A DNA stretch of 64,000 nucleotides from Dromiciops gliroides (taxonomy: Eukaryota > Chordata > Mammalia > Microbiotheria > Microbiotheriidae): positions 59,504,532 through 59,568,531 of the forward strand of contig NC_057861.1 of NCBI RefSeq assembly GCF_019393635.1, given 5' to 3'. A program made the translations under genes and the position numbers. Shown piece after piece: positions 52,891 to 62,554 of this stretch. Below the pieces are notes generated by a model. The model was not told the DNA's origin, ran no database searches, and saw only the letters and a list, made by a program, of their open reading frames with translations. Each line of letters opens with the position of its first letter. Positions within the stretch are counted from its first letter, which is position 1.

Positions 52891-53280
52891 AGGCTCCTCA
52901 AATAATGTTCTGTGATCTATGTTCTAGGGTTCCTAGTTTGCTAGGTCTAACATTCCAGGTTTTATGTTCTAACATCTCTTCCAAAACAAATATTCTAGGA
53001 TGAGAGTTTTTTGGATTCTGACATTATATCCCCTATATTCCAAATTCCCTCTTAATTGGAACACTTTATTTTCTAAGCTCCTTTCCAGTCCTACGCATCT
53101 CTGACATTTTATGTTTTCAATTCCTTTAAATCTTGAATGCCATATTACATGATCTAAGATCTCTAGTATTGTTTACAATCTTTGTCCTTTCAAGTTCTGA
53201 TATTATGTCCTGTGTTCCATGGGTCCTTCCAGCTCCGAATTTCTATATTCTTAAGTTCCTTTTAGCACAAGTTTCTATGA
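52890..53280. repeat. Degenerate 30-40 bp tandem array, unit 2
   Basis: Themes such as TGATCTATGTTCTAGGGTTC, TTTTATGTTCTAACATCTC, TTTTCTAAGCTCCTTTCC, ATTATGTCCTGTGTTCCATG and TTCTATATTCTTAAGTTCC recur. The array lies on the intron side of the first-exon block, as in units 1 and 3. Confidence 0.7.
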
Positions 53281-53850
53281 GACTCCTTCACAACATTGCT
53301 TTGTAAGATAATTTCCCCCTGGAAATGAAGAAAAAGTGATGTCTGCAGATGCACTTACTTGGGTGTTTGGTCTGGCTCTTCTGTTCAGTTCCTGAGGAAG
53401 CCAGCTCTGTGCTTTCCCTATTCCCCCTTACGCAGGATATTCATCTAAGCCGTGGGTCCTTCCTGGTGAAAGAGGGCTTGAGACTTGAGCTGATGTAGTG
53501 TGTATGAGAGCAGGCATCCTCCTAGGGGACCCTAGGAGGACTGTAGAAGGTTTTTGTCAGAGCTTTTACAAGGACTCCCTGGACCCTAAGCCATAATTCC
53601 CTGAGCCCCTTGTTAGAGATCAGCACCAAATAATTGTCCATTCTTCACTCTAACCCCTTTGGACCAAACACACTTTTGGATAGGATTTGGCCCAAGTTTT
53701 TCAATTTGTTTTTCACAACACAGAGCTTCCAGGAATGTGGAGAGAACATGTGTTCCCAACTGTCCTTCAAGGAAGGGACCTTAGATCTTGACGCATAGAA
53801 CACTAGAGATGGAAGGAGTCTTAGAACAGAGAACAGAAGATATTAGCAGT
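53270..53850 (-). promoter_or_regulatory. Predicted promoter and non-coding first exon, OR unit 2
   Basis: On the minus strand CACCCAA|GTAAGTGC gives a consensus splice donor, with the intron starting at 53358. Upstream are an EBF-like CCCTAGGAG near 53530-53538, the conserved core (CCCTGGACC, AATTCCCTGAGCCCC, TTGTTAGAG at 53578-53618), and a TAATTG homeodomain-type site at 53631-53636. The spacing from donor to TAATTG is about 280 bases here, and about 295 in the other two units. It lies 9.9 kb upstream of the unit 2 coding exon. Confidence 0.65.
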
Positions 53851-53859
53851 GAGAGGGAT

Positions 53860-54000
53860 CTTCAGACATGGAATACATGTACTCCTGTGTCAAATGCTCT
53901 CTTGTGACATATTATCACAGGATTACAGATCTGGAGTCAGAAGGACCCTTAGAGGCCATCCAGTCCCAACCCCTCATTTTATGAATGAGGAAGCTTTAAA
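53860..54000 (+). repeat. Old mammalian repeat fragment
   Basis: GGATTACAGATCTGGAGTCA, GAGGCCATCCAGTCCCAACC and TTTTATGAATGAGGAAGC have the look of a MIR3-type element. A similar piece lies at 62555-62640 near the unit 3 promoter. Confidence 0.6.
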
Positions 54001-54019
54001 AAAAATAATAATAAGCATT

Positions 54020-54163
54020 GAGGGCAGCTAGGTGGCACAGTGGATAAAGCACCAGCCCTGGATTCAGGAGGACCTGAGTTCAAATTTGGCCTCAGACACT
54101 TGACACTTACTAACTGTGTGACCCTGGGCAAGTCACTTAACTTTCATTGCCCTGCCAAAAAAA
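54020..54163 (+). repeat. SINE type B
   Basis: AATAATAAGCATT flanks it at 54007-54019 and 54164-54176, right at the tail of the next L1. Confidence 0.92.
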
Positions 54164-54176
54164 AATAATAAGCATT

Positions 54177-54730
54177 TTTATTTATAGTTTTGGGTTCCAA
54201 TTTTTATACCTCTTTCCCTCCTTCCCCTGTCTGGACCCCTTGTTGAAGAGGCAAACAATCATTTATGAGTTATACATGTATGATTATGTAAAACATTGCC
54301 ATATTTGTCATTTTGTACAAGAAAACTTGATTAAAAGAAAAAAATGAAAGAAAGTGAAAAATAGCAAGCTTCAGTTTGTTCCAGCAATATCAGTTCTTTC
54401 TTTGGAGGTAGATAGTATGTTTCAAAAATAGTCCTTTGGGATTGTCTTGGATCATTGTATTGTTGAGAATAGTCAAGTCATTCACAGTTCTTCATCAAAC
54501 AATATTGGTGCCTCTGTGCACCATGTTCTCTTGGTTCTGCTCACTTCATATTACATCATTTTATACATGTCTTTCTAGGCCTTTCTGAAGTCATCCTGCT
54601 TGTCAATTCTTATAGCGTAATGATATTCCATCACCATCATAAACCATAGCTTATTTAGCCATTTCCCCAATTGATGGGCATTCCTTTGATTTCCAATTCT
54701 TAGCCACCGCAAAAAGAACTGCTATTTCTC
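54177..54730 (-). repeat. L1 3' end fragment
   Basis: It matches 7720-8060 and extends further: CTTTCTAGGCCTTTCTGAAG, GTAATGATATTCCATCACCA, CCCCAATTGATGGGCATTCC. The 5' end is cut near 54730. Confidence 0.85.
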
Positions 54731-54840
54731 TCAATTTCTTTTCTCTCTTTTCATTCCCTTTACTTTGTTAGCTATAAGTATCTGTAAAGTTATTGTTTCA
54801 TTTAAGGAAACCCTATTTCTTAATGAAGCACAGGGAGCAG

Positions 54841-55701
54841 TGTGAGAATATTATTACCAGGGGCCTCCTGCTGAGAGAGCATGGGTTGACCTTTCTAAGG
54901 TTGATTTAGTGTCTGGAAGTATAAGGAATTAATTGTGATTTGGGGTTTCTATGACCCCATCTTTGGCTAAAATTAGAAACCTCTGCACACGCCCATGCTT
55001 GCTGACCTAATACGGACACCCGAATGCCTACATGGACCTGGCCAAATTATAATGAGGGAAGCCCCGCCATGACGAGAAGCCTGGTGACGACAAGTCGGGT
55101 GGTCTTCGGCGTCCAGGAACTTGTCTTTGTACAGCCGCCTGTTAGTTCTGTCAATCAGGCCTGCCAGCCAATTAGCTTGGGGCTGTGAGTGTGGACATCC
55201 CTGTTTCCTGTGGGAAAGGGGGCTTCTGGGAGAGAGAAGTGAAGAGAGCACACTTTGGCATGCATGAGAGAGAGGGAGAGATGCTGCGCAGCTGGTTCTC
55301 TTTGGAGCTGCTAATTCTGGGTGGTGGTGAGTTTGCAGGTTGTATTTTTTTCCTTCCCCTATTCCGTTTTTCACTGTCCCTAGCTTTATTTTTTTTATTT
55401 TTTAATTTTTTTGCGGGGCAATGGGGGTTAAGTGACTTGCCCAGGGTCACACAGCTAGTAAGTCAAGTGTCTGAAGCCGGATTTGAACTCAGGTACTCCT
55501 GAATCCAAGGCCGGTGCTTTATCCACTGCGCCACCTAGCTGCCCCTGTCCCTAGCTTTATTAACTTCACTTGTGTTTTACATTTGTTCCCATTAATAAAC
55601 CCTGTTTTGTTTATTGAAAAGAGGCTGTTAATCTCTTTTCTTACCCAATATTATGGCGAGCCACCCAATTAACTCTCCCCATACTAAATTTGGCCCTTAC
55701 A
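54841..55701 (+). mobile_element. Solo LTR, fossil retrovirus-like element, with SINE
   Basis: It runs from TGTGAGAATATTATTACCAG to TTTGGCCCTTACA. It has a GC-rich middle and a polyadenylation-type AATAAACCCTG at about 55593. The edge duplications are unclear (GCAG versus GAAG). No coding internal region was found. It is a different family from 10899-11411 by sequence, though the ends look alike. Confidence 0.72.
55391..55544 (-). repeat. SINE type B inside an LTR
   Basis: An exact CTGTCCCTAGCTTTATT at 55374-55390 and 55545-55561 flanks it, so it is younger than the LTR. Confidence 0.94.
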
Positions 55702-55702
55702 G

Positions 55703-55981
55703 AAGTTACCACACATCAACATGAGACTACCCTCAACCAATCATCTTGAAACCGTGTGTAAGGCTGTTCCTGCTGGTGGTTGGAACCTCCTGGTGGTGGC
55801 AGAAGAACCAGGCTGGGTTGAACTCTGATCTCTCCTCTAGGATAGATAGATTTTCCTATTCTTTCAGAGACACTTGTTCTCTCTCTGCTAACTTCTAATA
55901 TACTTTAATAAATGTTCAATGCCTAAACTGTTGCTAAAACTTCTAATTTATAAGTAAATCCCAGCAAGCTTTCCCCACACA
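55703..55981 (+). mobile_element. LTR 3' part, fossil
   Basis: The 3' half AATAAATGTTCAATGCCTAA ... GCTTTCCCCACACA resembles the polyadenylation region of the 10899 and 27661 LTRs. Its 5' part is missing or displaced by the neighbouring LTR. Confidence 0.55.
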
Positions 55982-56029
55982 GGGGACAGGTAAGGTGACT
56001 ACACACATTTAGTTTTACCCGTCACACTG

Positions 56030-56325
56030 CCAAAGTGATAATTTCAAAGCCCAGATTTTACCATATGGCTCTTTTGTTCAATGATCTTTAGTGGCTTCCT
56101 ATTCATTTTAGGATACAATATATATCCCTCCATTTGGCTTTTAAAGCCTTCACAACCTGACTCTAATCTACCTTTCTAGCCTTATTTTATATGATTCCTT
56201 TTCAGTCACTCTTCAATACACCCAAACTTACCTTTTTGCTGTTCCTCACATATCACTCTCCACCTCTTATCTCTGTCTCTTTGCACAGATAGTCCCTCAT
56301 TCTTTGAATGCACTAAAGTACTCTC
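56030..56325 (+). repeat. L2 LINE fragment
   Basis: GTGGCTTCCTATTCATTTTA, CATTTGGCTTTTAAAGCCTT, CAACCTGACTCTAATCTACC, TTCTTTGAATGCAC. Confidence 0.88.
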
Positions 56326-56830
56326 TAGTATGGTTGAGTCAATTCACAGCCCCACCTTTCTTTCCATAGCACCTCTGACCCTGACTATTTACATATTTAT
56401 CATTTTCAATTTGCTGGATATGAGTTGAAGCTTTAGATTTATACTGATTTTCATTTCATTTCTTCTTTGTGACATGGAGCAATCTTTTGTATGGTGGATT
56501 ATAATTCACAGTCTCTCTCTCTCTTTTTTTTTTTAAAGAAATCTTTGTTTAGAGATTCCCTTATTGATGGGGATTTACTTTGTTTTCAGGTCTTTGCTAC
56601 CACAGAAGTGCAGCTGTTAATATTTCATTGTATATATATGAAGGTTTTCTTTATATAAGATGATGCCTCTCCCTCCTTAAGGTGTATACTTAGCTTTGGA
56701 AATTAGGGGTCAATGATACTTTAGTCTCTTCATTTGCATGATTTCAAATTGCTTTCCAGAATGCTTAAAATAATTTGTAGCTTTACTAATAAGTAAGGAG
56801 TGTTCCTTTATTTCCACAGTTATTTTTAAA
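56326..56830 (-). repeat. Old L1 3' region fragment
   Basis: TCAATTCACAGCCCCACC, TATCATTTTCAATTTGCTGG, GTCTTTGCTACCACAGAAGT, TTTCAAATTGCTTTCCAGAA in antisense L1 3' order. Confidence 0.8.
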
Positions 56831-56904
56831 TTAAAAAAAATATTTTCCTTGAGATTTTAGATCTTTTGTACCTCTAAATTAACTTTTTTTATTATTTTGT
56901 CTAG

Positions 56905-57125
56905 CTCTAAGAGCTAGGTAGCATAGAGTGTCAGGCCTGGGAACAAGAAGCCCTGAGTTCAAATCTGGCCTCAGACATTTACTTTCTATGTGACCTTGGC
57001 CAAGTCACTTAACCTTTGTTTGCCTTAATCCACTGGAGAAGGAAATGGCAAGCCACTCCAGTATCTTTGACAAGAAAACACCAAATGGGGTCACAAAGAG
57101 TAAGGCATTATAGAAACAAGTGAAC
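56905..57125 (+). repeat. Long tRNA-type SINE
   Basis: GAAGCCCTGAGTTCAAATCT, AATCCACTGGAGAAGGAAAT, AACACCAAATGGGGTCACAA. Confidence 0.85.
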
Positions 57126-57380
57126 AACACCACCAAGTACAACACAAGGAGTTGTCCCTTTACTTTATAAATAAGGAAACTACAGACCAGGTTAGGAGCT
57201 GGGAAGAACTAAAACCATGCATTTGGACAATTGGTTCCATGCTCTATCCATCACAATGCACTGCCTCTTGGGCAAGTTAAGAGGTGAACAGTTTGAATCT
57301 CACACTAGAGAAGACTCAATGAAAATCTTTTGTCACAGCAGTGAAATTGCAGTGTGAGAAAGCCCAGGAGGATGTCTCAT
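57126..57380 (-). other. OR unit 3 downstream flank with MIR piece
   Basis: 57170-57270 is antisense MIR-like. 57270-57380 (AAGTTAAGAGGTGAACAG, ACTAGAGAAGACTCAATG, GAGGATGTCTCATAGTCACA) aligns with the flank of unit 1 at 14408-14545. It is the conserved 3' flank of the duplicated genes and may include 3' UTR. Confidence 0.6.
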
Positions 57381-57382
57381 AG

Positions 57383-58324
57383 TCACAAAGAGAGGTCTGA
57401 CTTCCTGGTGAGGAGCATCCTCAGGGCTCTTTTCATCTCATTGTTCCTCAGGCTGTAGATGAAAGGGTTGAGCATGGGAGTGACCACAGTGTACATAATG
57501 GCTGATACTGTGTCCTGTTGTGCTGTATGGGTGGATGTTGGGTTGAAGTACACTCCAATTATTGTCCCATAGAAGAGACAGACCACAGTGAGGTGGGAGC
57601 CACAGGTGGAGAAAGCTTTCCATTTCCCATGAGCTGATGGGATCCTCAGCACAGCCACAAAAATGTGAATGTAGGAGATCAGAATGCCAATGAATGGGAT
57701 TAGGGCTGTCAGTCCTCCCATTGTGTAGATCAACAAGTCATTGATAAAGGTATCTGAGCAGGCCAACCTTATCACCACACCTAAGTCACAGAAGAAATGA
57801 GGGATTTCAGTGTGGCCACAGAATGAGAGTTGGGTCAGCAGAGTAGTATGTGTCAAGGCATTAGCACAAGCCCAAAACCAGCACATTGCCACCAGAAGGG
57901 CACAGACCCTTGGGGTCATGACCATGGTGTAATGTAATGGGGCACATATAGCCATGTAGCGGTCATAGGCCATGGAGGCAAGGAGGGTGCTATCTAATCC
58001 TGCAAACCAACTGAAGAAGAACACTTGTGCCAGGCAACTGATGTAAAGAATTGCTTTGTTCCCAGATATATAATTAACCAACATCTTGGGGATGGTGGTG
58101 GAGGTGAAGCAGATGTCAACCAGAGACAAGTTGGTAAGGAAGAAGTACATGGGGGTGTGGAGATGTGAGTCAGTCATAATGGCCAGAATGATGAGCAAGT
58201 TCCCTAGCCCTGTGATCAGATACATAAGCAGGAACACAAGAAACATGAATCTGTCCTGTTCTGGCTGATCTGAAAGGCCCAGGAGGATGAACTCGCAGAC
58301 TATTGAATGATTTTCCCCTTCCAT
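57383..58324 (-). CDS. Olfactory receptor, class II, family 1/7-like (unit 3)
   Basis: This is an intact 313-residue odorant receptor starting MEGENHSIVCEF, with no break across the seven membrane segments. Marks: an N-glycosylation site NHS at residues 5-7; GN in TM1; LHTPMYFFLTNLSLVDIC at 55-72; the TM3 motif as MAYDRYMAIC, where the usual Val is Met; SFCGHTEIPHFFCD; KAFSTCGSHLTVV; and PMLNPFIYSLRN. It shares IGVYF.PTSTHTAQ with unit 2, so units 2 and 3 look closer to each other than to unit 1 in this part. The start is fixed by the splice acceptor four bases upstream. The predicted first exon is 3.7 kb upstream. Confidence 0.97.
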   Translation of the reverse strand: MEGENHSIVCEFILLGLSDQPEQDRFMFLVFLLMYLITGLGNLLIILAIMTDSHLHTPMYFFLTNLSLVDICFTSTTIPKMLVNYISGNKAILYISCLAQVFFFSWFAGLDSTLLASMAYDRYMAICAPLHYTMVMTPRVCALLVAMCWFWACANALTHTTLLTQLSFCGHTEIPHFFCDLGVVIRLACSDTFINDLLIYTMGGLTALIPFIGILISYIHIFVAVLRIPSAHGKWKAFSTCGSHLTVVCLFYGTIIGVYFNPTSTHTAQQDTVSAIMYTVVTPMLNPFIYSLRNNEMKRALRMLLTRKSDLSL

Positions 58325-58327
58325 GGG

Positions 58328-58370
58328 TCTGTTGGGAAACAGATGAAGAAAGAATGAAATAAAAATTTAA
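58328..58370 (-). promoter_or_regulatory. Splice acceptor for OR unit 3 coding exon
   Basis: The reverse complement has a T-rich tract with TTTCTTCATCTG, then TTTCCCAACAG, ACCC and ATG. Confidence 0.82.
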
Positions 58371-58499
58371 AACAGTCCATTCAAAGTTCATTTGAAATCT
58401 TTTTTTCCCCATTATAATCAGAGAATATGGAGTTAAAAGACATATAGGATAGTAGAAAAATATTTGTACTAAAGAAAGTATCAAAGCTAATAGACTATG

Positions 58500-59180
58500 A
58501 TGTGAAATATACAGGAAATCAACAAGATCCTACCCAAGGGCCATTTACCAATTGATAAATGGCAAAAGGATAAACAAACATTAAAAATAAATAACCAGGG
58601 GCAGCTAGGTGGCACAGTGGATAGAGCACTGGCCCTGGAGGACCTGAATTCAAATCCAGCCTCAGACACTTGACACTTACTAGTTTTGTGACTCTGGGTA
58701 AGTCACTTAACTCCAATTGCCTCACCAATCAATCAATCAATCAATCAATCAATAACCATATGCTAATTATACAATTATAGCAAATAACATATAATAAATT
58801 ATAATTATAACAAAATTATAAATAGCCACATGATATCATGCTCTGAATCACTGATAATAATAGAAATGTGAATGAAAAGAATTCTTAGTTTATACTTGAC
58901 ACTCTGAATATTGGCAGAGATGACAAAAGAAAAGAATGCTAAGTGTTGGAGGTACTATGGGAAGATAAGCATGGTTATATACTTTTGGCAGAGATGTGAA
59001 GTGACCCAAATATATTCATTTTCAATTTGGAATTGTTCAGGGTATTTGACTAAACTGCTCATGTCCTTCATCACACAGATCCCATTACTGAGCATATATC
59101 CCAAGGAAGGCAAAGGCAACTATAAATATCTAGTACATACCCCAAAATTCATAACAACATCCTTTGTGGTAGTAAATACA
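58500..59180 (+). repeat. Old L1 3' relic in OR unit 3 intron
   Basis: CCATTTACCAATTGATAAAT, CATGCTCTGAATCACTGATA, TTTTCAATTTGGAATTGTTC, ATTACTGAGCATATATCCCA. It is interrupted by a type A SINE. It is the paralogue of the relics at 16480 and 43640. Confidence 0.78.
58598..58750 (+). repeat. SINE type A with (TCAA)n tail
   Basis: AATAACCA flanks it at 58590-58597 and 58751-58758. The tail is seven or eight pure TCAA repeats. The body lacks AGTCAGG before AGGACCTG. Confidence 0.92.
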
Positions 59181-59199
59181 TGAAAAGAAGGTAAATAAA

Positions 59200-59560
59200 T
59201 GACTCTTAATCTTGGAAGTTTCTTATTATTTTGTCTTACTCTAGTAAGTAACCCTTTAATAATTTTCCCTTAATTTTATAGATAAGAAAATTAAGGACCA
59301 GGAAGATAAGTTCAGGATCATACAGCTAGGAAGAAGTAGAAGAAGAACTGGAACCAGGAATTCTGATAGTTTGTTCTATGCACTGTCACAACAGGCTCTT
59401 TTGTGTGTAAGTCAAGTGGTGAACAGAATGATTCCCAAACTAGAAAACTCACTGGAAAAGACAGGGAGCTAATGGAGCACATTGACCACAGAAATGTCAT
59501 ATTCAGATGTATATTTTACCCGAAAAAAATTACTTTAGATTCAAGGTAAGAATAATGTGT
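59200..59560 (-). other. Intron stretch resembling an OR 3' flank
   Basis: 59320-59390 is antisense MIR. 59400-59465 (AAGTCAAGTGGTGAACAG, AAACTAGAAAACTCACTGG) resembles the 3' flanks of units 1 and 3. It may be the end of a lost OR copy inside this unit. Confidence 0.4.
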
Positions 59561-60560
59561 GAGCCATCAGCATAGGTTTATAATTGGTTGATTTGACTTA
59601 AATATTTTTGTCAAAATCTAGGGTTCAGTCTGGAAAGGTGGGGTAGGAAAATGACCCTAGTGGTCAGGGAATGTGTGTCTGATGTTTAAGAACCAGTCAA
59701 TTTGAGTTGAGAGAGTCTCCTCACCAGATTGCACACAAGATGTTGTTTTTTAAATCACAGCATCACTCAACAAAGTTATAGAGGAATTGCAATCTACATC
59801 GGTGGAGGGAGTATTATGTACATGAAATAAGGGAGTTTAATGTTCAGTTGGTCATCTCTACCATTTTCACCTCAAAATTAGGTGGGGTCATTTATTTGGT
59901 TCCTTGACAGGTATTTTATCTACAGAGCCATGTTATACTCTAATCCTTTGCATTGGATGGGAAGATTTGGATCTGGAGACAATACCAACTTCTGGTATGA
60001 GGCACAGAAAGGTTCCTCTGAGTCCTTTGTGCAACACCTGATAACATGGTACTGGATTTGTAAAATTGATAAGCATGCCAGAGACCACCAAGTTTCAGGT
60101 GTGCTCAACTATTCCTGTACTTAAGGAGACCCATGTAGTTTGGATTCTAAGACTGTAATAGCCATAGACACTGATGTGCTTCTTTCCTTTGAAAGCAGAT
60201 CTCTGCTTTGGAAATGACTAGATCTGTTGAATGATGGAAATACCAAATAATTTGGCAACATTTGACTAATGAGGGGTACATTAATACAAATACCAATGCC
60301 ATCACTGGGGGAGCTTTGTGAGTCTGGGACTTGGGCAATGAATAGTTTTTTGAGACTAAAAATTGGGTTGAAGTGTTTCAACCTTATGATGGTGTGGGAT
60401 AGTATTAAGTAATTTAGGGGTATCTGCATAGAGGATGTCATGGAAGTGAGAAAGCAGAGGACTTGAGCAGATATAGACTAGTATACACACATGTATATTA
60501 TAGCTGAGAAGAGATTCTTTGCTTTTCTATAATGAACTTGTAGGTCTTGATTTTATTGCT
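59561..60560. other. OR unit 3 intron, unassigned
   Basis: The 80-residue plus frame at 59882-60124 has no recognisable domain and an overlapping minus frame. 59618-59640 matches unit 1 near 16968. No other structure is seen. Confidence 0.4.
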
Positions 60561-60569
60561 TTGTATTTT

Positions 60570-60910
60570 GTTACAGTATGAGCTACTACCAGAGCAGGTA
60601 GGAAACATAGGCCAGGGAGCATAAGAGCATTAGAGAAACAATAATTCACAGGGGAAAGTGTCCTAAAAGGAAGCCTACAGTAAAGACTATGGCCTCATAT
60701 GTCTATAAAAAGCACAAAGTGAGGCTAAGTACCAAGATAAATTAGAGGTCTTAACAATAGTATGCACATTTTTAATTGTATCACTGAGACTTGGTAGGGT
60801 GAGACCCATGGCTCCAATGACTTTGCTAAGGGATACCTTATACAAAAGAACAAAAGACACCAAGGGATGGCCAAATAGCACCATATATTTAGACAATATA
60901 CTTATGGGAG
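60570..60910. other. Shared OR-unit intron block (unit 3)
   Basis: AAGCCTACAGTAAAGACTAT, then TATCACTGAGACTTGGTAGG, then TTTAGACAATATACTTATGG align with units 1 and 2. The octamer position reads ATGCACAT and so is changed here. Confidence 0.58.
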
Positions 60911-61139
60911 GACATCTAGAAAATAGATAGGAGTAACCAGGTGGATGCAACTTTCATCACTATGGGGATGTCTCAAATCCTCTTATCTAGCCCTAAGCTT
61001 TTTCCTGATTTCTAGTCTTCTATTACAACTGCCAACTGGACATCTTGAAATGGACTTCTCTTTTTAGTTATTTAGTTGTTTCAGTATGTCTGATTCTTTG
61101 TGATAACATGCAAATAACAATGTGCAAACCATATACATA
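60911..61139. other. Unassigned sequence
   Basis: It may include a long-SINE scrap near 61060-61100 (TTAGTTGTTTCAGTATGTCT). Otherwise nothing. Confidence 0.35.
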
Positions 61140-61710
61140 CAGGATACATTTGGGGTGGTCTCATTGGGAAGGCACTAAGATTAAGGAGGACTGGAAATAG
61201 CTTCTTTGAGAAGATAGGACTTTAGCTGAGCCTTGAAGGGAGTCACAGAAGCCAGGAGGTGGAGATGAGACTGGAGAGAGTTCTAGGCATGGAGGCCACC
61301 CAGTGAAAATGCTTATATTCAGGAGACAGAGGATTTTATGTGAAAATAAAGAAGGAGGCCATTGTCACTAGGTCTCAGAGTACCTAGACAGGTATATGCC
61401 CCTGCAGACTTCTCACTTGGAACTTCCTTCTGCCCCTGTGGTCTCCTCTTCTAATTGTTGAAATCCTCCTGCAGAGGTGTAAGATGTAAGAAAGTGGAAA
61501 AGGTAGAAAGGGTCCAAATTATGAAGGGTTTTAAAAGCCAAGCATGAGATTTTATACTTGATCTTGAAGCCAACTGAGAACCATTTCAATAGAGGCAGTG
61601 ATGTTGTCAGGCCTGTCTCATAGGATGACCAAGCTAGCAGTTGAATGGAGGATGAACTGGAGTGAAGAGAGACTTTAGATAGGGAGACTAACCAGCAGCC
61701 TCTTTTTCAT
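61140..61710 (-). repeat. L2 LINE fragment, minus strand
   Basis: GGAAGGCACTAAGATTAAGG, AGCTGAGCCTTGAAGGGAG, GAGATTTTATACTTGATCTT, GAATGGAGGATGAACTGGAG. The part from 61510 is mirrored in inverted orientation at 62845-63003. Confidence 0.88.
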
Positions 61711-61724
61711 CTTATGCAGCTGTG

Positions 61725-61880
61725 ATGTTCTATATTCTAAGTTCCCTTTGAGCTTGAATATTTTACATTCTAAGATTTCCTCTGGCCCTATTCATATTTT
61801 GAGTCCTTTCTGTCTTTGAAATCAAATATTCTATGTTCCAACAACCCTTCCAGTCTAGAACTTCTGCCTTCTCAAATCCC
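61725..61880. repeat. Degenerate tandem array, unit 3
   Basis: ATGTTCTATATTCTAAGTTCC, TTTTACATTCTAAGATTTCC, and TATTCTATGTTCCAACAACCC repeat one theme at about 35-60 base spacing. It matches the ghost unit at 31250-31400 best. Confidence 0.7.
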
Positions 61881-61889
61881 TTTTAGCAA

Positions 61890-62510
61890 TAAGTTTCTGA
61901 GATTCTTTGAGACACATTCACAACATTACTTTGTGAGACAATGACCTTCAAATGAACAGAAAGTGCTCTCTGCCTCTGTACTTACTTGGGTGTTTGGCCT
62001 GGATCTCTTCTTCTGTTCTTGAAGGACCAAGCTGTTGGCTTCCCTGGACCCCTACTGATACTATAAGAGTTTCAAATTGGTAACTAGCCCATGCTGTGGG
62101 CTTTTCTAGGAATAAAAGGGCTTGGGGCTTTGACTGAGGTGATGCTCATGAGAGCAGGAGTCTATTCTGTTCCCTAGGAATGATGTGTGGGGATCATGGT
62201 AAGTATTTTACAGGGAATCCCTGGACCCAGGGCTCCAATTCCCTGAGCCCCTTGTTAGAGACAAACACTAGATAATTGTCTGTCCTCCACACCACTTTGG
62301 GCTCTGCTTCCTTTGGGGAAGAAGTTGACTTAAGTTTTAAAATTGCTTTTCACCATGCTGCTCTTTCAGGAACATGGAGAGCAACTTGTGTTTCTGGTTC
62401 TCTTCCAGGAAAGGGATTTCAGATCTTGGAGCACAGAAAAGTTGGAAGTGATACAGGTCTTAGCACAGAGAGCATAGGATATAAGTGCTGGGAAGGGCCT
62501 TAAGACATAG
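61890..62510 (-). promoter_or_regulatory. Predicted promoter and non-coding first exon, OR unit 3
   Basis: On the minus strand CACCCAA|GTAAGT gives a splice donor, with the intron starting at 61985. Upstream are the best Olf1/EBF-like site of the three, TTCCCTAGGAAT at 62170-62181 (one mismatch from TCCCNNGGGA), the conserved core at 62219-62260 (CCCTGGACC, CAATTCCCTGAGCCCC, TTGTTAGAG), and TAATTG at 62273-62278. It lies 3.7 kb upstream of the unit 3 coding exon. Confidence 0.68.
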
Positions 62511-62554
62511 AATTGTGTAACTTTCATATCAGAGTCTCATTTGGAACACAGCAT

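Noticed and set aside
54841-55981. An intact provirus between the two LTR-like pieces
   Set aside because: The two pieces adjoin with no internal region and are of different sequence, so they are separate fossil LTR remnants.
59882-60124. An 80-residue plus-strand frame in the OR unit 3 intron
   Set aside because: There is no domain, an overlapping minus frame exists, and no start or splice context supports it.
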